Below are positions 1 through 7,335 of a stretch of 64,000 nucleotides of DNA, in pieces (position 1 is the first letter of the stretch; every line of letters begins with the position of its first letter). Position numbers and translations under genes: made by a program. Below the pieces are notes generated by a model that was not told the DNA's origin, did no database searches, and saw nothing but the letters and a program-made list of their open reading frames with translations. Source of the DNA: an uncultured Anaerolineae bacterium (lineage in GTDB: Bacteria; Chloroflexota; Anaerolineae; Promineifilales; Promineifilaceae). The DNA is taken from assembly GCA_937943625.1 (NCBI GenBank), contig CALEAD010000006.1, positions 16,663 to 80,662 of the forward strand, read 5' to 3'.

Positions 1-265
1 GCGTGATTTCCTGACAGCATTCGGCTACACATTCCTGGTTAGCCCGGTAAAACACCCATTTGCCCTCCTGTCGCGTCGTCACCAGATTAGCCTGGCACAA
101 TACAGCCAGGTGGTGGGAAATGGTGGGCTGCTGCTGGTCAAAATGATCACAAAGATCGCTGACGCTCATTTTCCCGCTTTGCAGCAGTTGTAAAATCTGC
201 TGCCGCGTTTCGTCGGCCAGCGCCCGCAGAAAATCGTCAAAGTCGCAACAGCCGGTCTGGCTCAT
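1..265 (-). CDS. ArsR-family transcriptional repressor (C-terminus cut by window edge)
   Basis: Reading the minus strand from the ATG at 263-265 gives 88 codons with no stop before the window edge. The winged-helix fold is clear: LADETRQQILQLL at about residues 16-28 and the recognition helix QQPTISHHLAVL at 45-56, followed by the beta wing (GKWVFYRA). It is Cys-rich (positions 6, 7, 39, 57, 79, 83, 84), which suits thiol or metal/metalloid sensing, as known for ArsR/SmtB proteins. Its ATG overlaps the TGA of the preceding small gene as ATGA, so it is the distal gene of the iron-sulfur/thiol operon and a likely regulator of it (inference). Confidence 0.85.
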   Translation of the reverse strand, partial: MSQTGCCDFDDFLRALADETRQQILQLLQSGKMSVSDLCDHFDQQQPTISHHLAVLCQANLVTTRQEGKWVFYRANQECVAECCQEIT

Positions 266-501
266 GCTAATTTGCCAATGGCCGCGTGCATAGATACACT
301 GACCTGCTGGCGACAACGTGGGCACAGAGCTGCCAGCGAGAAATGCACCAATTGACGTAACTCTGGCAAGCACGCATCTCGCTGCTGTTCATCCAGGCTT
401 TGTGCCGTAGACAGAACCGTGTCTAGACAGTTACCCAGCAAAGCCAAAATAGCGCGCTCATTGTATTTTTTGGCTTGCCGGAGGGCTTTCAGGGCGTGCA
501 T
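262..501 (-). CDS. Small all-helical protein with CPRC motif, unknown
   Basis: A 79-residue protein predicted to be helical, with CPRC near residues 60-63 and a further Cys in the LLGNCLDTVL segment. The ATG at 501 is preceded only by a weak GGGG; the frame stays open upstream for about 27 more codons to a TAA without another ATG, so a non-ATG start further up is possible. It ends in an ATGA overlap with the arsR gene, which argues that it is translated. The helical pattern loosely recalls CsoR/FrmR metal sensors but I do not see their conserved Cys-His-Cys set, so no function is assigned. Confidence 0.5.
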   Translation of the reverse strand: MHALKALRQAKKYNERAILALLGNCLDTVLSTAQSLDEQQRDACLPELRQLVHFSLAALCPRCRQQVSVSMHAAIGKLA

Positions 502-575
502 CAGGTCCCCGTTTTGGAATAGCGTTTGCGCCTGCTCTATCTTTTGTACGGCAACTTCCAGGCTACCGGTAATTT

Positions 576-625
576 CCTGCTTTTTTTACGTGTTCATGTA
601 CTATTATCGCCCTGCTTTTTTTACG
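576..625. repeat. 15-bp direct duplication
   Basis: CCTGCTTTTTTTACG occurs at 576-590 and again at 611-625, a 35-bp period. The right copy contains the stop codon of the zinc-ribbon gene (read on the minus strand as CGTAAAAAAAGCAGG). It could be a slippage duplication of the gene end. Confidence 0.6.
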
Positions 626-899
626 AGCTATTTTCTGTGCGGTCTTCTGCTGCGGGCGCTTTGATACCACGCCGCTCACAATCAGCGCACAGGTCTGTGG
701 CGCGATTTGTCCAATAAACCAGGCCACAGCCAGGGCAGACTACTTGACGTAAGCCACGCATGGGTGGCGCCACCTGGGGGCGTAGTTCAGGCGGCAGGGC
801 GGCAAAAGGGTCCTGGGAGCAGTCACAGCCGGCTAAATTGGGTAACGGCCGTTGCGTCTTTCGACTAGAGCTAGGGTTTGCAGTATTCATCCGTTTCAT
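621..899 (-). CDS. Small zinc-ribbon protein, unknown function
   Basis: A 92-residue protein whose C-terminal half has a zinc-ribbon pattern: CPGC at residues 55-58 and CADC at 71-74, with an extra CDC at 25-27. The N-terminus is Ser/Arg/Pro-rich and probably disordered. The SD is AGGAG just upstream of the ATG (AACAGGAGATGAAACGG), with AAACGG leading into a second possible Met at codon 4. It lies downstream of the membrane thioredoxin gene in the same operon. A role in metal or redox handling is inferred only from the neighbours. Confidence 0.6.
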   Translation of the reverse strand: MKRMNTANPSSSRKTQRPLPNLAGCDCSQDPFAALPPELRPQVAPPMRGLRQVVCPGCGLVYWTNRATDLCADCERRGIKAPAAEDRTENSS

Positions 900-922
900 C
901 TCCTGTTAGCGAACAAATTGTC

Positions 923-1360
923 TTATGGTGCTATCAGTAGCCCGATTTTTTCCTGCATACGCTCCAGGTTAAAGACCGTCGGGCTACTGGCGACACCCCA
1001 CTCACGCCAGACAATTTGCCCTTTGGCGTCTAGCAGCACGAGCATGGGTGCTCGTTCCACTTTGTAACGGTGCTGTAAATCGGGTCGCTGGTACAGCAGG
1101 ATGCGCTGCACAGGTACCTGTCTGCGCTGTTCGAGGGGCCAGGCAGCAATAGCTTTGTCGGCCCTGGCGTACAGGGGCAGCACGCACTCACACCCCTCAT
1201 CGTTGTTAAAAAAGAGCAGCACAGGCTGGTTGTTGAGTTCAATGGGCGGACCAGCCAGAATGAACAACGGCCGTCCTAGCTTCAGACCCAGCAACAGCAC
1301 AACCGCCCCCAGCAGCGCAAACCAGATTCGTGGTTTGTGAATTTCAACTAAGCCAGCCAT
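923..1360 (-). CDS. Membrane-anchored thioredoxin-like protein
   Basis: A 145-residue protein with one N-terminal transmembrane helix (residues 12-27, rich in Leu/Val) followed by a thioredoxin-like domain. The redox motif is unusual, CEC (Cys57, Cys59) after FFNNDEG, instead of CxxC. A cis-Pro-type segment is seen at VERAPMLVLLD. I place the start at the ATG at 1358-1360 because the upstream part of the open frame is antisense-like low-quality sequence; this gives a 13-bp overlap with the CcdA gene. With CcdA next door, it is a plausible extracytoplasmic acceptor of electrons passed through CcdA (inference from the family pairing). Confidence 0.75.
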   Translation of the reverse strand: MAGLVEIHKPRIWFALLGAVVLLLGLKLGRPLFILAGPPIELNNQPVLLFFNNDEGCECVLPLYARADKAIAAWPLEQRRQVPVQRILLYQRPDLQHRYKVERAPMLVLLDAKGQIVWREWGVASSPTVFNLERMQEKIGLLIAP

Positions 1361-2025
1361 AGAAAGTATAACCCTACACCTATCAGCACCAGGCCACTGC
1401 CCGTCTCCAGTGCGGCTGACCAGCGGCCGGCCTGCCGCAGCCCTTTTAGCGCCGCTGTAAAGGTGCCAGCCAAAACGATGGGCACCCCCCGACCTAGGGC
1501 ATAGACAAAGAGTAGCGCCGCACCATAGGCAACGGCCGTCTGCTGCACCATGACGTAGGTCAAAATCGCCAGCAGCACCGGCGTGGCGCACTGCGAAGCG
1601 ACTAACCCGGAAAGCAACCCCAGGGCGAGTGCACCGGGCAGCCCGCGCCAGCCAATGCGCTCGCGCAGCCGGGCGATGCTGCCAGGAATATTGATTTGCA
1701 ACGCGCCCAGCATATTCAGTGCCAGAGCAAAACAAACGATGGACACCAGGTAATACCCCCAGCCGCGCAGGCCGGTGAAGGCGCTGCCCAGCAGCGCGGC
1801 GACCACGCCCAGCAGCATGAAGGTGGTGGCCAGCCCGACGGCAAAACCCAAGGAAAGGGTAAAAGCGCGCGCGCGGGTGGGCGTCGTCGTGCCGCCGACG
1901 TAGCCCACCAGCAGCGGGATCATGGCCACGTTGCAGGGGCCAATGCTGGTGACAATCCCACCTAAAAAGACGAGGCCAAAGGCAATGAGCGTGCCTTGCG
2001 TGAAGATAGTGGTGTCAATTTCCAT
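1348..2025 (-). CDS. ccdA: CcdA/DsbD-type transmembrane electron carrier
   Basis: A 225-residue protein with six or so hydrophobic helices. It has the two Cys-containing signatures of the family: GGIVTSIGPCNVAMIPLL near residues 22-40 and LVASQCATPVLLAI near 140-153. CcdA proteins carry reducing equivalents from cytoplasmic thioredoxin across the membrane to extracytoplasmic thioredoxin-like proteins. It sits between the Trx-VKOR gene and the membrane thioredoxin, so both an oxidising and a reducing path for disulfides are encoded side by side. The start ATG at 2025 lies 25 bp after the previous stop. Confidence 0.92.
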   Translation of the reverse strand: MEIDTTIFTQGTLIAFGLVFLGGIVTSIGPCNVAMIPLLVGYVGGTTTPTRARAFTLSLGFAVGLATTFMLLGVVAALLGSAFTGLRGWGYYLVSIVCFALALNMLGALQINIPGSIARLRERIGWRGLPGALALGLLSGLVASQCATPVLLAILTYVMVQQTAVAYGAALLFVYALGRGVPIVLAGTFTAALKGLRQAGRWSAALETGSGLVLIGVGLYFLWLA

Positions 2026-2050
2026 CAGTCAGTCTGAGCAACCAGCTCAA

Positions 2051-3187
2051 TCATCTCTTGCGCTTCCCCTTCATCGCTTTCACCGTTATCGCTTCATGGG
2101 ACACGGCCATTTCCAGACTCAGCAGCATCAGGGCTGTCATCACCACGGCCGAGGTCAGACACCAGGCGCAAACTGCACCAATGACAAAGGGTTCCAGGTA
2201 AGTCAGATAAATGGAAAAGAATACGCCAAAAGCGGTCATGGCCAACAGCGCCAGCGCTGCGCGCCTGTCACCTTGCCATTTGCCCCAACCCCAGGCAGCG
2301 AGAATGGCCACATAGCCCAACACGCCCAGCACGCCAATGGGAATGCCGAAGAGATAGGCATATTCGCTGGTTTGCACCGTGTTGCAGTCGCCCACGGGGC
2401 CGCAGACGGCAGCAACGGCCTGGGTCTCCACATAGGCCAGGTAGGCAGCAACGCCTAGGCCAATGAGAGCCAATATGGGCAACGCAATTTGCAGCCAGGC
2501 CGGCGGCCGTTGTTTGATGCGGCCCTGCTGCGCCTGCCAGAAGCGCACGGCCGTATAGCCCAGGGCCAACACCATGCCAATTAGAATCACAATGGCCAGC
2601 AAGAAGCCATCACGGACGGGGGTCGCAGACGCACTCTCCGAGAGAGGCACATTTTGCGGCTTCAACAGTGCGGCCGCCAATTCGGGTTCAGGTACAGGTA
2701 CAGGCGCAGCGTCTGTGGCAGCGGTAATTTCGCCAGAAACGGCCGTGCTCACCTCTGGCAAAAACCACTCCAACCCAGGCGCCTGCGGCCACCCTACGCC
2801 GCCCGCAGCCAGGTAGGCTTCAATCAGGCCTGGCAGCTGGTTTGGAATCTGATCCGAACCGATGAGGACGGCATCTCCAATTAATAAAAATGGCACGCCA
2901 ATGTTTTGCCGCGGCACGCCGATGGCGGCGCCCAGGTCAAACAGACGGTCAAAATCGGCAGCGCTGCGCAGTTCAATTAAAGCCAACTGCCATTGGTCGC
3001 CGTGCTTGGCCTGCAGTGGGGGCAGCACATTGGCTTTCACCCAGTCACAATGGCCGCAGCCTTCCATCCAAAACATCACCGCTTTGACAGTGGGTTGATC
3101 CTGCGCGTAGGTGTTTGTGGGAGTAACGGCCGTTACGCCCCACAGGAACCCAATCAACAACAAAAGAATTCGTTTCTGCATTATCAT
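2051..3187 (-). CDS. Secreted thioredoxin-like domain fused to VKOR (vitamin K epoxide reductase) domain
   Basis: A 378-residue protein. Residues 1-29 form a signal peptide or signal anchor. A thioredoxin-fold domain follows with the CGHC motif at 44-47 and a cis-Pro region (IGVPFLLIGD). A helix near 190-210 leads to a four-helix VKOR domain (about 225-355) with the conserved Cys pair region CGPVGDCNTVQ and the active CAWC. VKOR domains reoxidise a DsbA-like partner using quinone. Here both partners sit in one chain, but with the Trx part N-terminal. The stop lies 25 bp before ccdA. An internal ATG at codon 3 is an alternative start. Confidence 0.9.
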   Translation of the reverse strand: MIMQKRILLLLIGFLWGVTAVTPTNTYAQDQPTVKAVMFWMEGCGHCDWVKANVLPPLQAKHGDQWQLALIELRSAADFDRLFDLGAAIGVPRQNIGVPFLLIGDAVLIGSDQIPNQLPGLIEAYLAAGGVGWPQAPGLEWFLPEVSTAVSGEITAATDAAPVPVPEPELAAALLKPQNVPLSESASATPVRDGFLLAIVILIGMVLALGYTAVRFWQAQQGRIKQRPPAWLQIALPILALIGLGVAAYLAYVETQAVAAVCGPVGDCNTVQTSEYAYLFGIPIGVLGVLGYVAILAAWGWGKWQGDRRAALALLAMTAFGVFFSIYLTYLEPFVIGAVCAWCLTSAVVMTALMLLSLEMAVSHEAITVKAMKGKRKR

Positions 3188-3225
3188 TTTTCCTTTCGCA
3201 TCACCAAACCTGCGCTACGCGCACC

Positions 3226-3297
3226 AGGTTTAGCAACGTGGGCTACATTTACAGCGGTCTGCGGTCTGCGGTTGGCCGTCGGCGGTCATTGTCAAGA
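3226..3297. repeat. Intergenic repeat, long form (GGCTACATTTACA + CGGTCTGCGGTC units)
   Basis: The sequence AGGTTTAGCAACGTGGGCTAC, then ACAGCGGTCTGCGGTCTGCGG, then CGTCGGCGGTCATTGTC matches copies at 60994-61056 (same orientation) and 17890-17990 (inverted). It fills the largest gap in the island, between the YlbF-like and VKOR genes, in the orientation opposite to transcription. Confidence 0.75.
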
Positions 3298-3657
3298 CAA
3301 CGCCATCGTCACAAAATCCAGGCTCAAGGTACGGTTTAATTCGGCGCCAACGTTGGCTAAGTATCCTTTGGCCATGTTTAGCGCGTTATCCCGGTTTTCA
3401 ATCAAAGAATTCGCCGTGACGGCGTCCCGCAGGGCGTAAAAAGCCTGCACTTCATCAGCCGGTAAATCCTCACCAGCACGCTGCCGGGCAATCAGGTTGG
3501 CGCGCACGGTCTCAAAATGCTCGTCCAATTCCTGCGCTTCCACATTGTTCGCCAGTTCCGCAACGGCTTGCAGATATTGCTGCACCGCCTCATGCTGGCG
3601 CAGCGCCAGGCCAAAATCCTGGGCAACCTGTTGTAATTCAGGGGATAAAGATGTCAT
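3292..3657 (-). CDS. YlbF/YmcA (RicF/RicA)-family protein 1
   Basis: A 121-residue, almost wholly helical protein of the YlbF/YmcA (DUF964) family: a conserved N-terminal pattern of LAQDFGLALRQHEAVQQYLQ type and a long amphipathic middle (LDEHFETVRANLIARQRAG). In Bacillus, RicA, RicF and RicT form a complex that binds iron-sulfur clusters and affects RNA processing and development (known). This copy lacks Cys residues. It follows the second family member by 2 bp, and a RicT homologue lies at 29171-30202. Confidence 0.8.
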   Translation of the reverse strand: MTSLSPELQQVAQDFGLALRQHEAVQQYLQAVAELANNVEAQELDEHFETVRANLIARQRAGEDLPADEVQAFYALRDAVTANSLIENRDNALNMAKGYLANVGAELNRTLSLDFVTMALS

Positions 3658-3659
3658 GG

Positions 3660-4028
3660 TTAACCTCCACAGCAGCTGCGCCTGGCGTTGGCAGCAAAGG
3701 GGATGCCGGCTGCTTCGCTAATGGCTTCATCTATGGCGACGATCAGGTCATGCAATTCTTCCTCGGCAATCTGGTAGGCTTTCACCGCTGGCCGGCCGTA
3801 GAACTGGGTCAGCAGCCGGTGATAGTCACCCTCGCTCATACCCTGGTATTGCCGGGCGCGCAGTTCGGCCAGCAGGTCCTGCGCTTCGGTGTCGGCCTGC
3901 ATGGCGCGGTAAGCGTCAAAAAACCGGGCGTAGGCTGGATGGGCTTTGATTTGGGAAGCCATGCGGTACAGTGGATCGGTCACGTCACTGGCGGCAAATA
4001 CAGGGATACTTGTTTGTAAGTCAATCAT
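3660..4028 (-). CDS. YlbF/YmcA (RicF/RicA)-family protein 2 with C-terminal CCGG
   Basis: A 122-residue helical protein of the same family as its neighbour (HPAYARFFDAYRAMQADTEAQ matches the family core). It differs by a C-terminal ARRSCCGG tail, two adjacent Cys that could bind a metal or cluster; RicA/RicF proteins of Bacillus also use C-terminal Cys in cluster binding (known for the family, from memory). SD AGTAAAAG region is weak but the ATG at 4028 is the first in frame. It lies 12 bp downstream of the Mrp ATPase stop. Confidence 0.8.
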   Translation of the reverse strand: MIDLQTSIPVFAASDVTDPLYRMASQIKAHPAYARFFDAYRAMQADTEAQDLLAELRARQYQGMSEGDYHRLLTQFYGRPAVKAYQIAEEELHDLIVAIDEAISEAAGIPFAANARRSCCGG

Positions 4029-4040
4029 CTTTTACTCCAT

Positions 4041-5117
4041 TTAAACTGCGGCAATTTCTTTGGGCTGTGGTGTAACCCCTTCGGATGCCAACAGCCCCAA
4101 TGCTTGTACCAGTGCAGTCACTTCTGGTTCGTCAACTGCTTCCACAGCACCTTCATCACAGAGTGCGGCGATCAGGGGTTTTAGCGGCAGCCGGACCAGC
4201 AGTGGGGCATCGGCCGCGTCCGCAATCTCTTGGGCATGGCTAGGGCCAAATACGTCGTATAGCTGGCCGGTGTCCGGAGCGACAAAACCAGCCATATTTT
4301 CTACAATGCCCAGAATCGGCGTGTGGATGGTCTGGGCCATTTTTACGGCCTTGCGCACCACCATGGCCGCCAGTGCCTGCGGTGTGGTGACCATGATAAT
4401 GCCGTTTAGCGGCAGGCTTTGCATTACCGTCAGGGCCGCGTCGGAGGTGCCTGGCGGCAGGTCTACCAGCAGGTAATCAAGCTGGCCCCAGTTAACGTCA
4501 TTCCAGAACTGCTCAATGACCTGGGAGATCATAGGACCGCGCCAGATGACGGCCTGCCCCTCGTCTTCCAGGAGAAAGTTAATGGACATGAGCTTGACAC
4601 CGGTGCGGCTGGCGACTGGCTGCAGGCGGTTGCCCGGCGCAATTTGTACCGGGCCACGGGCGCCGAACAGCCGGGGAATGCTGGGTCCGGTGACGTCGGC
4701 ATCTAGAATGCCCACCCGATAACCGGCCTTTTTCAGTCCCGCCGCCAACAGGCCGGTGACAAGGGATTTGCCCACGCCGCCCTTGCCGCTCATGACGGCG
4801 ATTACCTGTTTAACCTGCGTGCTTTCGGGCGATAACTGGCTGCTAATGCCAAAGGCAGCGCGCCGCTCGGCCATGTTCATGGCGTCCAGGTTGATGTTGA
4901 CTTCGGTGACGCCAGGTAAATTGGCAACGGCCGTGCGCGCCTCGGCAACGAGCTGATCACGCAGCGGGCACTCTGGTATGGTCAGAGCCAGCGTGAAATT
5001 GACAGTCCCGTTGTTGGTTTGCAAATCGCGTACCATGCCCAGGTCCACAATATTCCGGCGTAACTCGGGATCGTGGATCTGGCGTAGGGCTTCTAAAATC
5101 TCTTTTTCGTTTGACAT
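4041..5117 (-). CDS. Mrp/ApbC (NBP35-type) iron-sulfur carrier ATPase lacking the CxxC
   Basis: A 358-residue protein. Residues 1-80 are a MIP18/DUF59 domain (LRQIHDPELRRNIVDLGMV), followed by the P-loop ATPase with the deviant Walker A SGKGGVGKS near residue 110 and the switch region DLPPGTSDAALT. These proteins carry iron-sulfur clusters to targets. The place where most members have CPxCG reads GFVAPDTGQLYDVFG, so both bridging Cys are gone, as in some cyanobacterial and plastid members. The start at 5117 is chosen because AGGA lies 8 bases upstream; ATG at 5123 is too close to the SD. Confidence 0.9.
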   Translation of the reverse strand: MSNEKEILEALRQIHDPELRRNIVDLGMVRDLQTNNGTVNFTLALTIPECPLRDQLVAEARTAVANLPGVTEVNINLDAMNMAERRAAFGISSQLSPESTQVKQVIAVMSGKGGVGKSLVTGLLAAGLKKAGYRVGILDADVTGPSIPRLFGARGPVQIAPGNRLQPVASRTGVKLMSINFLLEDEGQAVIWRGPMISQVIEQFWNDVNWGQLDYLLVDLPPGTSDAALTVMQSLPLNGIIMVTTPQALAAMVVRKAVKMAQTIHTPILGIVENMAGFVAPDTGQLYDVFGPSHAQEIADAADAPLLVRLPLKPLIAALCDEGAVEAVDEPEVTALVQALGLLASEGVTPQPKEIAAV

Positions 5118-5174
5118 AATCATTTTCCTGGCGGTGACCGGCGCCTGTTTGGCGCTGGTCACCGGATATAAGGC

Positions 5175-5567
5175 TCAATTCATGGAGCGCAAGGCAGAGA
5201 CCATGCAGATGTCATGAATGACCTCTATGCCTTGCGCTTCGGCCTGGTCAACCACCTGGTCTGACCAGGAACCAGGCGGCATCCACATGGTTTTGATGCC
5301 CAGACGGCCGCTGCTGGCGACAACTTGCTCGGTCACGGCCGGCGGTACAACGGTCACAACGACTTCCGGTTTTTCTGGCAGGGCTTCTATATCGGGGTAA
5401 CAGGGACGGCCGTCAATGGTGTCGTATTTGGGGTTCACGGCATAAGCCTGGTACCCTTTGGCCAACAGCGTTGCAAAAACCTCGCAACTGTACTTTTCTT
5501 TGTCTTGCGAAACGCCGACGACGGCAAAAACGTGATTGTTGCGTAACACATCGGATACGATACTCAT
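5175..5567 (-). CDS. CoA-binding (Rossmann) domain protein
   Basis: A 130-residue single-domain protein of the CoA_binding family (YccU-like). The N-terminal Rossmann turn VFAVVGVSQDKEKYSCEVF is followed by KGYQAYAVNPKYDTIDG and PPAVTEQVV, then the conserved WMPPGSW near residue 95. Such proteins bind CoA or a similar nucleotide; no catalytic role is known for them. The gene has a GGAGATGAAAG leader and follows the ferredoxin by 18 bp in the island. Confidence 0.88.
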   Translation of the reverse strand: MSIVSDVLRNNHVFAVVGVSQDKEKYSCEVFATLLAKGYQAYAVNPKYDTIDGRPCYPDIEALPEKPEVVVTVVPPAVTEQVVASSGRLGIKTMWMPPGSWSDQVVDQAEAQGIEVIHDICMVSALRSMN

Positions 5568-5585
5568 CTTTCATCTCCTGGCCAA

Positions 5586-5870
5586 TCAGGCCGCATTTTC
5601 CAGCTGCTGCTTTTGTAATTGTTGGATTAAAACAGCAATCTCTTTTAATGTAGGGAAGCTAATCGCCTCAGTTGCGCAAATTTTGGCGCAGGCGCTGCAG
5701 CCAATGACGCAGTTATAAGGATTGACCACAACGGGATGCCCGTCGTTGTCGTCCCAATCGTAAACGCCATTGCCGCAAAAATCGAAGCATTCCTGGCAAC
5801 CGGCACAAACGTCCACGTCAACAGTCGGAAACCAGGGGATAACCTCTCTGGGTAGTCCATAATATGACAT
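5586..5870 (-). CDS. 8-Cys ferredoxin, 2[4Fe-4S] type
   Basis: A 94-residue protein with two Cys clusters: CAGCQECFDFC near residues 25-35 and CVIGCSACAKIC near 58-69, enough for two [4Fe-4S] clusters. The first cluster is preceded by LPREVIPWFPTV, which is shared with the larger ferredoxin at 11191-11835, so the two are paralogues. The start is set at 5870 by a very strong GGAGGTGAAACT leader; the upstream open frame is not coding. It probably supplies electrons or clusters to the Suf/Mrp proteins beside it (inference). Confidence 0.9.
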   Translation of the reverse strand: MSYYGLPREVIPWFPTVDVDVCAGCQECFDFCGNGVYDWDDNDGHPVVVNPYNCVIGCSACAKICATEAISFPTLKEIAVLIQQLQKQQLENAA

Positions 5871-5946
5871 AGTTTCACCTCCAATCCGCAAAAAGAGGGA
5901 CGCGGTGAAGGGGAACCGTTCCCCTTCACCAACGAGAGGATTGCGG

Positions 5947-6297
5947 TTACCGAATGACCTCGGCCACTTTAGCAAAGGCTTCCTCGGCCGGCATATTCCG
6001 CAGATCCAGCGCTATCACCTGGTCGTCGTAATTGCCACCTACGTCGGCAATGGTGTCTTTGAACATTTTGCGCTGCATACGCGGATCGCAGCCGCCGACG
6101 ATGTAGCGATTGCCGGGTTTCAGGTTGTCGCGCCAGAAGCGGTCGCCGTCGTCCACGCAGAGCTGGGGATGCACGATGGCATATTCCACATCCAGTTCGT
6201 TGCGGACGCGGTTGATCAGTTGCCACAGGTTCATGCCCTGGAAGCCAGGGCACTCTCCGGTGCAGTAACACATAACGAATCTCGGTTTGTCAGACAT
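5947..6297 (-). CDS. HdrA-like short Cys-rich protein
   Basis: A 116-residue protein whose sequence resembles the small N-terminal/linker part of heterodisulfide-reductase A type proteins: MCYCTGECPGF at residues 9-19, a conserved AIVHPQLCVDDGDRFWRD, and VGGCDPRMQRKMF. Conserved Cys are at about 9, 11, 15, 47 and 70. There is no flavin domain and no ferredoxin domain. A cluster- or persulfide-binding role is inferred from the Cys pattern and from its place between ferredoxin and SufB. SD: AAGGAGCTGAAAA. Confidence 0.65.
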   Translation of the reverse strand: MSDKPRFVMCYCTGECPGFQGMNLWQLINRVRNELDVEYAIVHPQLCVDDGDRFWRDNLKPGNRYIVGGCDPRMQRKMFKDTIADVGGNYDDQVIALDLRNMPAEEAFAKVAEVIR

Positions 6298-6330
6298 TTT
6301 TCAGCTCCTTTACCAAAAATGGTTTTACGC

Positions 6331-7335
6331 TCAATTGAACATGCCTCGAATAATCACGTCTACGGCCTCGTCTTCGTCGAGACCGCGGGACATCAACGTT
6401 TCTAACTCTTTTTTGCTGACGCTGCCGATGGCGGCTTCGTGAGTGACGCGGGCCTCGTCGTTGCGCACCAGGACAATGGGCATGTTTTGCGCCTCGGCCT
6501 GGTCACGCACAATTTCGGTGCAGTCCATGTGCCCCACGGCGCCGGCCGCGTTGCCTTCGGTGACGGTGTGAATGGCGCTGTGGGCGCGGTCGCGCACGGC
6601 GACGCGGGTTTTGGTGAGGCCGCGGGCGTCACGGCCGTTCAAGCGCACCACCTCGCGCACGTGCACGTCGTCATCTGCATGGCCGTATACTTTCGTGGTT
6701 AGTTCCGCCACGCCGCCTGCGGCCACGTCAAGCTCGTAATCAATGGCCATATAGCCAACGCGGCCGTGGCTGAGGCTGAAGGTAGTGTGGAAACGGCCGT
6801 TTTCGCCCACATCCACCCGCGTTTTGGGAATAACCCGAATGCCGCCATTCTCCCCATGATAGTGGGATTCGGTGTACTTCATCGTCGCCCCTGCGCCCAC
6901 GTGAATATCGGCGTCCATCACGTGCTCCACCTGGACAGCATTGGGGAAGGTGCAGTGGGCCAGGAAGGCCACTTTAGCGCCGGCGCCAATTTCGTAAGAG
7001 GCGATGATTTCCTGCCGCCCCTGGGCCGGCAGCAGGCCGAAGCAGAGATGCACCAGCCGCTCGATGGTCACGCCGGGTGCGACGATGATGCGCGCCTTTA
7101 CGCCCTGGGGCAGCTCTTCAGCCTCAAAGCGCAACCCTGCAATGTCGTGGGCCATCAGCACCTGGCTGCCGCTGACCACCAGCGTGGCCACATTGGCCTG
7201 GCGAATAGCTTCCGGGTCGCCGCCGGCCTGGCGATAGGCTTCCATCAGGCTGTCCAGGTCATTGGCCCAAACGGGTGGAGCGGCGCCCCGGCCGTGTAAA
7301 ACAGATGGGGTGGGTACAGCAGTCACGGCGTTCAT
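6331..7335 (-). CDS. SufB/SufD-family scaffold protein, short (SmsB-like)
   Basis: A 334-residue SufBD-family protein. The C-terminal half has the beta-helix core and family end motif (ARVTHEAAIGSVSKKELETLMSRG, then DEDEAVDVIIRGMF). It is clearly shorter than classic SufB (about 470) or SufD (about 430), matching the single-scaffold, two-gene SufBC form seen in archaea and deep-branching bacteria. The start at 7335 forms an ATGA overlap with sufC; the upstream extension of the frame runs inside sufC. No second SufB/D, SufS, SufU or SufE gene is present nearby. Confidence 0.9.
   Translation of the reverse strand: MNAVTAVPTPSVLHGRGAAPPVWANDLDSLMEAYRQAGGDPEAIRQANVATLVVSGSQVLMAHDIAGLRFEAEELPQGVKARIIVAPGVTIERLVHLCFGLLPAQGRQEIIASYEIGAGAKVAFLAHCTFPNAVQVEHVMDADIHVGAGATMKYTESHYHGENGGIRVIPKTRVDVGENGRFHTTFSLSHGRVGYMAIDYELDVAAGGVAELTTKVYGHADDDVHVREVVRLNGRDARGLTKTRVAVRDRAHSAIHTVTEGNAAGAVGHMDCTEIVRDQAEAQNMPIVLVRNDEARVTHEAAIGSVSKKELETLMSRGLDEDEAVDVIIRGMFN

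Noticed and set aside
262..501. CsoR/FrmR-type metal sensor
   Set aside because: Helical pattern is similar, but the family Cys-His-Cys ligand set is not visible; left as unknown.
1361..1735. N-terminal extension of the membrane thioredoxin frame
   Set aside because: It overlaps most of ccdA in another frame and is Arg/Ala-rich without domain; the ATG at 1360 gives a normal membrane anchor.
5947..6297. Full HdrA or hydrogenase subunit
   Set aside because: Only 116 residues, no flavin or ferredoxin domains; described as HdrA-like only.
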